From a virus, in IMG/VR virus record IMGVR_UViG_3300046010_005740, positions 1-21,886 of that record: a stretch of 21,886 nt of DNA. One strand, written 5' to 3'. Under the pieces are notes generated by a model, which was not told the origin of the DNA, searched no databases, and saw only the letters and a list, made by a program, of their open reading frames with translations. Of this stretch, positions 18,235 to 21,886 are shown in pieces. The first letter of the stretch is position 1, and every line of letters starts with the position of its first letter. The position numbers and the translations under genes were made by a program.

Positions 18235-19344
18235 TCAGAATTGGAAACCGCCAACGCGGGAGCAATCGCTTCCGCGAGCGAAACTCCGTCGCCTGCGCCA
18301 TCAACGCCAAGCGAACAGACGCCATCCCCGGAAGCCAGCGAGGCCGCCATTGATGCGGATTTGCAGGCCATATGGGCAAAGAATAACCCAGCCCGCGATG
18401 AAAGCGGAAAGTTCAAATCAACCAATCCCGAAGCGCCCGCAGCGGAAACGCAAAGCAATGCCACGGGAGAAACGAAATCCGAGGGCCAGACCCCAGGAGA
18501 CAAGCCCGTCGAAACGGTAAAGCCGTCCATCGACCCGCCGTCTTCCTGGTCCCGTGAAGTCCGCGAGAAGTGGGCTTCGCTTCCACCTGACGTGCAAGAG
18601 TATGTTGCGCGCCGGGAAAGCGAGAGCCATTCGCAGATTACACGCTTGGGGCAGACCGCAAGGGCCGCAGAGCCATTGCTAAGCGTCATCGAACAGAACC
18701 GCGAGCTATTTTCCAGACGTAACGTGCAGCCAGAGCAGGGCGTTGCTGCCTTGCTTAATGCACAGCGGAAACTGGACGAGAACCCGGTTGCTGCCATCGG
18801 TTGGCTTGCCCAGCAATACGGCGTGGACCTTTCAATGTTCGCCAATGCGGACGGATCACAGTCGGCGCAAAGCCCACAAGTGGCGATGTTGCAGGCTGAA
18901 ATCGCGTCAATGCGGCAGCAACTAGCGGAAACATCTTCAACCGTCAGGCAGACGCAAGCCGAAAGGCAGGCGAATGAACTGGCAAGACATCAATCAGCGG
19001 TCGATGCGTTTCTGAATGGCAAAAGCCTGACGGAATCTGACGAGTCGGAACTGGTTGTCCTCATTGCATCCGAACGGCAGTTTAACCCCGGCAAGAATGC
19101 CGAACAACTGTTGCAAGATGCGTGGGAGACGTTCCAAGCCCGTTCCCCCGAACGCCGTCAGAAGATGATCGAGCAGCAAATCTCTGAGGCTCAGGCCAAG
19201 AGAGACGAGGAAGCCAAGAAAAAGGCGACCGAGGCAAAGAAGCTCGCATCAATCAACGTCAGGTCAACGCCCGCAACTTCGCCCAACGGTAAAACGATGG
19301 ACGACACGTTGCAGGAAATCGCAAGGCGCGCTTACGGTCGATAA
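18232..19344 (+). CDS. capsid scaffold protein (putative)
   Basis: A 370-residue protein with an acidic, Pro/Ser/Glu-rich disordered N-terminal third (ETPSPAPSTPSEQTPSPEAS). A middle helix block, PPSSWSREVREKWASLPPDV, is typical of phage scaffold-like proteins. A long Gln/Glu coiled coil follows (MLQAEIASMRQQLAETSSTV; IEQQISEAQAKRDEEAKKKA). The C-terminal end is basic (LQEIARRAYGR), as scaffold ends that contact the coat protein usually are. Starts at TTG with a strong ribosome site. It lies directly before the capsid gene. Scaffold is the best call; a fused protease is not seen. Confidence 0.75.
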   Translation: MSELETANAGAIASASETPSPAPSTPSEQTPSPEASEAAIDADLQAIWAKNNPARDESGKFKSTNPEAPAAETQSNATGETKSEGQTPGDKPVETVKPSIDPPSSWSREVREKWASLPPDVQEYVARRESESHSQITRLGQTARAAEPLLSVIEQNRELFSRRNVQPEQGVAALLNAQRKLDENPVAAIGWLAQQYGVDLSMFANADGSQSAQSPQVAMLQAEIASMRQQLAETSSTVRQTQAERQANELARHQSAVDAFLNGKSLTESDESELVVLIASERQFNPGKNAEQLLQDAWETFQARSPERRQKMIEQQISEAQAKRDEEAKKKATEAKKLASINVRSTPATSPNGKTMDDTLQEIARRAYGR

Positions 19345-19356
19345 GGAAACTGAGCA

Positions 19357-20316
19357 ATGCCTTCACCTAATGCAACTTTTACCGAAATGGTCACGACGAC
19401 CCTCCGCAACCACAAGAAGCAGCTTACGGACAACGTGTCCGCGAACAATGCGCTCCTCCGCGTCATGAAGGAAAAGGGCAAGATTCAGACCCGCTCCGGC
19501 GGCTATGAAATCGTCCTCCCCCTCGATTACGCAGAGAACGCGACGTATCAGCGTTACGCTGGTTATGATCCGCTCAACATCTCCGCTTCTGACGTTCTGT
19601 CGGCGGCCAAGTATGATTGGGCACAGGTCGCTATTCACGTGACGGCTTCCGGTCGCGAGCTTCGCATGAACAACGGCCCGGAGCAGATGATTAATCTGGT
19701 CAAGGCACGCATTGCTAACGCGATGCGCACCGCCGCCAACAACTTCTCCATCGACCTGTACTCGTCGGGCGCACTGACGAACCAGATTGGCGGACTTGCC
19801 ACCCTTATCCAGACGAACGGACAAGGCACGGTCGGCGGCATCAACGCGGCAACTTATAGCTTCTGGGCGAACAAGTTCCGCGAAATGACCGGAACCAACA
19901 CATATGCGTCGATCCAGGCGGATATGAACAACCTCTGGCTGGCAACCAATCGTGGCACGGATAAGCCCGACCTTATCGTGTCCACGCATGACCTGTACGC
20001 GGCCTATGAAGCCACGTTGCAGTCCAACCAGCGTTACGCTGACGCGAAGCTTGGCGCGCTTGGCTTTGAAGCCCTGCGTTACAAGTCCGCACCCATCGTG
20101 TTCGATTCCAATTCGAACTTTGCGACGAACGGCGAGCGTATGTACTTCCTCAACACTGATTACCTCTACCTGATCGAGCATCCCGAGGCCAAGTGGACCG
20201 AGGACGAGGAGAAGGTGCCGGTTAATCAGGACGCGGTCGTGGTCCCGATCTACTGGATGGGCCAGCTCGTGACCTCGCAGCGTTCGCTGCAAGGCATCAT
20301 GTTTGACGCCGCGTAA
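19357..20316 (+). CDS. major capsid protein
   Basis: A 319-residue protein in the place and size of a major capsid protein. The N-terminal region TFTEMVTTTLRNHKKQLTDN and NNALLRVMKEKGKIQTRSGG, the central HVTASGRELRMNNGPEQMIN, and late segments APIVFDSNSNFATNGERMYF and LNTDYLYLIEHPEAKWT match an HK97-fold capsid family. The pattern of P-domain helices and beta strands agrees. AAGG lies upstream of the ATG. Coat-type codon use is uniform, favouring high expression. The long opposite-strand open frame here is a by-product of that codon use. Confidence 0.88.
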   Translation: MPSPNATFTEMVTTTLRNHKKQLTDNVSANNALLRVMKEKGKIQTRSGGYEIVLPLDYAENATYQRYAGYDPLNISASDVLSAAKYDWAQVAIHVTASGRELRMNNGPEQMINLVKARIANAMRTAANNFSIDLYSSGALTNQIGGLATLIQTNGQGTVGGINAATYSFWANKFREMTGTNTYASIQADMNNLWLATNRGTDKPDLIVSTHDLYAAYEATLQSNQRYADAKLGALGFEALRYKSAPIVFDSNSNFATNGERMYFLNTDYLYLIEHPEAKWTEDEEKVPVNQDAVVVPIYWMGQLVTSQRSLQGIMFDAA

Positions 20317-20340
20317 TCAGAGACAGAAGGAGAAACGAAC

Positions 20341-20835
20341 ATGCCTTACTACATCACTAACGCAATCGCGGGAACGCAGTCGATTGCTGAAACGGACACG
20401 GTTCAGCGTCATGCGCTCGGAACCATCGTCGATGCCTACGATCCTGTCTATGGCGCCGGCGAGTTTGTTTACCTTGCTGGCGTTGCAAGCACGGCAATTG
20501 GTTCTTGGGTTACGTTCAACCGCGATGATGGCACGACGGCGCTTCTCGCCGCCAATGCCATCGGCCCGGTTGCCGTCGCCATGTCGGCTAACGACGCGGC
20601 AACCAAGTTCGGCTGGTATCAGATCACGGGCAAGGCCATCGGCCTCTGTCTCGCGCTCTTTGCTGACAACGCCAACGTCTACGCAACCGCGACTGCTGGC
20701 AGCGTCGATGACGCGGTTGTGGCAGGCGACCGCGTGAAGAATGCCAAGGGCGCGTCCGCTATCGGCACGCCTTCGGGCAGCTTTGCCGAGTTTGAGATTG
20801 ATCGTCCCTTCATGGATGACGCTCTTGCGGCCTAA
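20341..20835 (+). CDS. head decoration protein (putative)
   Basis: A 164-residue, Ala/Val-rich, beta-type protein (MPYYITNAIAGTQSIAETDT; GAGEFVYLAGVASTAIGSWV; AAATKFGW region; FAEFEIDRPFMDDALAA at the end). The strand-rich motif FVYLAGVASTAIGSWVTFN is typical of small capsid-binding or decoration proteins directly after the capsid gene. A strong ribosome site AGAAGGAG precedes the ATG. It is followed at once by a strong terminator. Confidence 0.75.
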   Translation: MPYYITNAIAGTQSIAETDTVQRHALGTIVDAYDPVYGAGEFVYLAGVASTAIGSWVTFNRDDGTTALLAANAIGPVAVAMSANDAATKFGWYQITGKAIGLCLALFADNANVYATATAGSVDDAVVAGDRVKNAKGASAIGTPSGSFAEFEIDRPFMDDALAA

Positions 20836-20842
20836 CGAATAC

Positions 20843-20873
20843 GGGCGGGGGCTTCGGCTCCCGCCCTTCCTCT
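20843..20873 (+). terminator. intrinsic terminator after the decoration gene
   Basis: GGGCGGGGGC (20843-20852) pairs with GCTCCCGCCC (20857-20866), including one G-U pair, across a TTCG tetraloop, followed by TTCCTCT. This very stable hairpin comes seven bases after the stop. Because late genes continue in the same direction, it may be a partial terminator that raises the coat and decoration mRNA above the downstream genes. Confidence 0.75.
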
Positions 20874-20888
20874 AACAACAGGTGATTG

Positions 20889-21476
20889 ATGGTTGATCTA
20901 GCGCCTTCCAGCAAAATTGGCGTTCGTTATCTTCGTGCTGAAACCGAAATTACGGTTGACGAAAAGACGGGCCAATCGCGAACGAGGGATCGGGTTTATT
21001 TCTGCCAACCGGGTTCGGCCCAGATTGCGCAGACCTCGGAATATGTTTCGCTACTTAGCAAGAATAAGGAATTGTGGACTGTTCTTGGCCCGCATTACGA
21101 AGCGTGGAAGCAGAACAACGAAATCCCCGCGCATGGCACGCCACTGGCGGCTTGGGCGGGCATCACGCCCCAGGAAGCGGAAATCCTCAAGTCGTTTAGC
21201 ATCCCGACTGTAGAGGAATTGTCAGTCGTACAGGATAGCATGATGGCGCGTATTCCCTTGCCGAATATCAGGGCGAAAAGGGACATGGCGCAACGCTATC
21301 TCGCATCGTCGGACACGCGCAAGACGGAGCAGGCTTTAGCCGAAAAGGATCAGCAGATTGCTGATTTGCAGGCCAAGCTGGAAAACCTTGCGGAACTGGT
21401 GGCGGAGAAGCTTGACGCCGCCGAAGCGCCAAAGCGCGGGCCGGGGCGTCCACCTAAGCAAGCGTCATCGGAATAA
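20889..21476 (+). CDS. AT-hook-tailed head-region protein
   Basis: A 195-residue protein: a beta-rich N-terminal half (KIGVRYLRAETEITVDEKTG; DRVYFCQPGSAQIAQTSEYV), then helices, a Gln/Lys coiled coil (EQALAEKDQQIADLQAKLEN) and a terminal KRGPGRPPKQ AT-hook-like sequence. The hook suggests contact with DNA, perhaps packaged DNA. ATG at 20889 is chosen; AGGTG lies upstream and a TTG one codon earlier is less likely. Not assigned to a known family. Confidence 0.6.
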   Translation: MVDLAPSSKIGVRYLRAETEITVDEKTGQSRTRDRVYFCQPGSAQIAQTSEYVSLLSKNKELWTVLGPHYEAWKQNNEIPAHGTPLAAWAGITPQEAEILKSFSIPTVEELSVVQDSMMARIPLPNIRAKRDMAQRYLASSDTRKTEQALAEKDQQIADLQAKLENLAELVAEKLDAAEAPKRGPGRPPKQASSE

Positions 21477-21500
21477 CTGAGAAAGCAGAGGGATAACTGA

Positions 21501-21886
21501 ATGTCGCTCCTAACGATAACACAGGACGCCATGTCCCTCTGCGGCCTTTCGGCGGCTACTGCGGTTTATGGAACGAATGACCCGACAACGGCGCAATTCG
21601 TCGCGCTGGCTCAAGTCGAGGGCGACGAGCTTTCCCGCTTCCATGATTGGCGTGCGCTTAAGACGGCGTTCACGATCACGGGCGATGGAACCACAACGCT
21701 GTGGGATTTGCCCGCTGCCTTTGATCGCTTCATGTCGGGTGAAATCCTTTGGTCTGACCAATCGGCTGGCGAACTTCTCCCGCTTGTTTCAGATCAGGAA
21801 CTAGTCGCGCTTAAAGCTCAGGAAACAGACCCGCCAGAATCAGTCTGGCGCTTGTTTGGCGATCAGATCGAGATATGGCCCGCGCT
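21501..21886 (+). CDS. head-tail connector/adaptor-like protein (3' end off window)
   Basis: The first 128 residues of a protein cut by the window edge. MSLLTITQDAMSLCGLSAAT is followed by FVALAQVEGDELSRFHDWRA, TTTLWDLPAAFDRFMSGEIL and a closing GDQIEIWPA. The N-terminal helix followed by ALAQxEGxELxRxHDW is the pattern of phage tail-tubular, gp4-like or gp11-like adaptors that sit under the portal. GAGGG lies upstream of the ATG. Position after the capsid genes agrees. Confidence 0.7.
   Translation, partial: MSLLTITQDAMSLCGLSAATAVYGTNDPTTAQFVALAQVEGDELSRFHDWRALKTAFTITGDGTTTLWDLPAAFDRFMSGEILWSDQSAGELLPLVSDQELVALKAQETDPPESVWRLFGDQIEIWPA

Noticed and set aside
18225-18845. 206-codon minus-strand frame opposite the scaffold gene
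   Set aside because: Mirror frame without start signals; the plus-strand scaffold has a near-consensus ribosome site and typical composition.
19363-20292. 309-codon open frame opposite the major capsid gene
   Set aside because: Mirror frame produced by G+C-biased codon choice in the capsid gene; product is Arg/Val-rich with no recognisable motif, no ribosome site and no neighbours on that strand.

Overview
This window reads as a contiguous piece of a tailed, temperate-type double-stranded DNA phage or prophage. It carries a divergent repressor/Cro-like switch, a leftward recombination operon, a rightward early operon, and a rightward packaging and head operon. The host is most likely an alphaproteobacterium. 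That rests on inference: a GcrA-like DNA-binding N-terminus, the moderately high G+C codon choice, and the style of the hypothetical proteins. The long P22-like portal protein suggests a podovirus-like virion, but the tail genes lie mostly outside the window. No integrase, lysis gene or tRNA is visible, and both ends cut through genes (ninB on the left, a head-to-tail connector on the right).

Left arm, minus strand (1-3647): twelve genes appear to be read leftward from one promoter just right of 3647. Nearly every junction is an ATGA, TGATG or TAATG overlap. The distal genes form a recombination module: Erf-type annealing protein, YqaJ/lambda-type exonuclease, a small protein with an SSB-like acidic C-terminal tip, and NinB. 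The proximal genes are small and unrecognised. They include a 25-residue membrane microprotein and a Gly-Tyr repeat protein encoded by a hexanucleotide tandem repeat.

Switch (3648-4517): a short XRE repressor without a visible autoprotease domain faces a Cro/YdaS-like protein. The leftward and rightward early promoters share almost the same sequence, with an operator placed in an 18-bp spacer. Two further operator-like sites bring the total to two on each flank of the repressor. The Cro-like transcript is predicted to be leaderless. A 27-codon membrane microprotein follows it.

Right early region (4518-8640): a probable counter-oriented small gene is followed by a rightward operon. It holds a RusA resolvase, a ribbon-helix-helix-like protein, a GcrA-like protein, a replication-type protein with an internal C-tract/A+T-rich candidate origin, and an orphan C5 cytosine methyltransferase. 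The methyltransferase gene carries a second long reading frame with recognisable protein motifs, overprinted in the +1 frame. The operon ends at an intrinsic terminator near 8616.

Late region (8789-21886): three or four small genes come first, one of them with an apparent frameshift or no normal start codon. They lead to terminase small and large subunits, portal, several fibre-like or decoration-like structural proteins, scaffold, major capsid, head decoration (followed by a strong terminator), an AT-hook-tailed protein and a connector. The most unusual items are the overprinted gene inside the methyltransferase, the matched early promoters with operators, and the Gly-Tyr hexamer-repeat gene.
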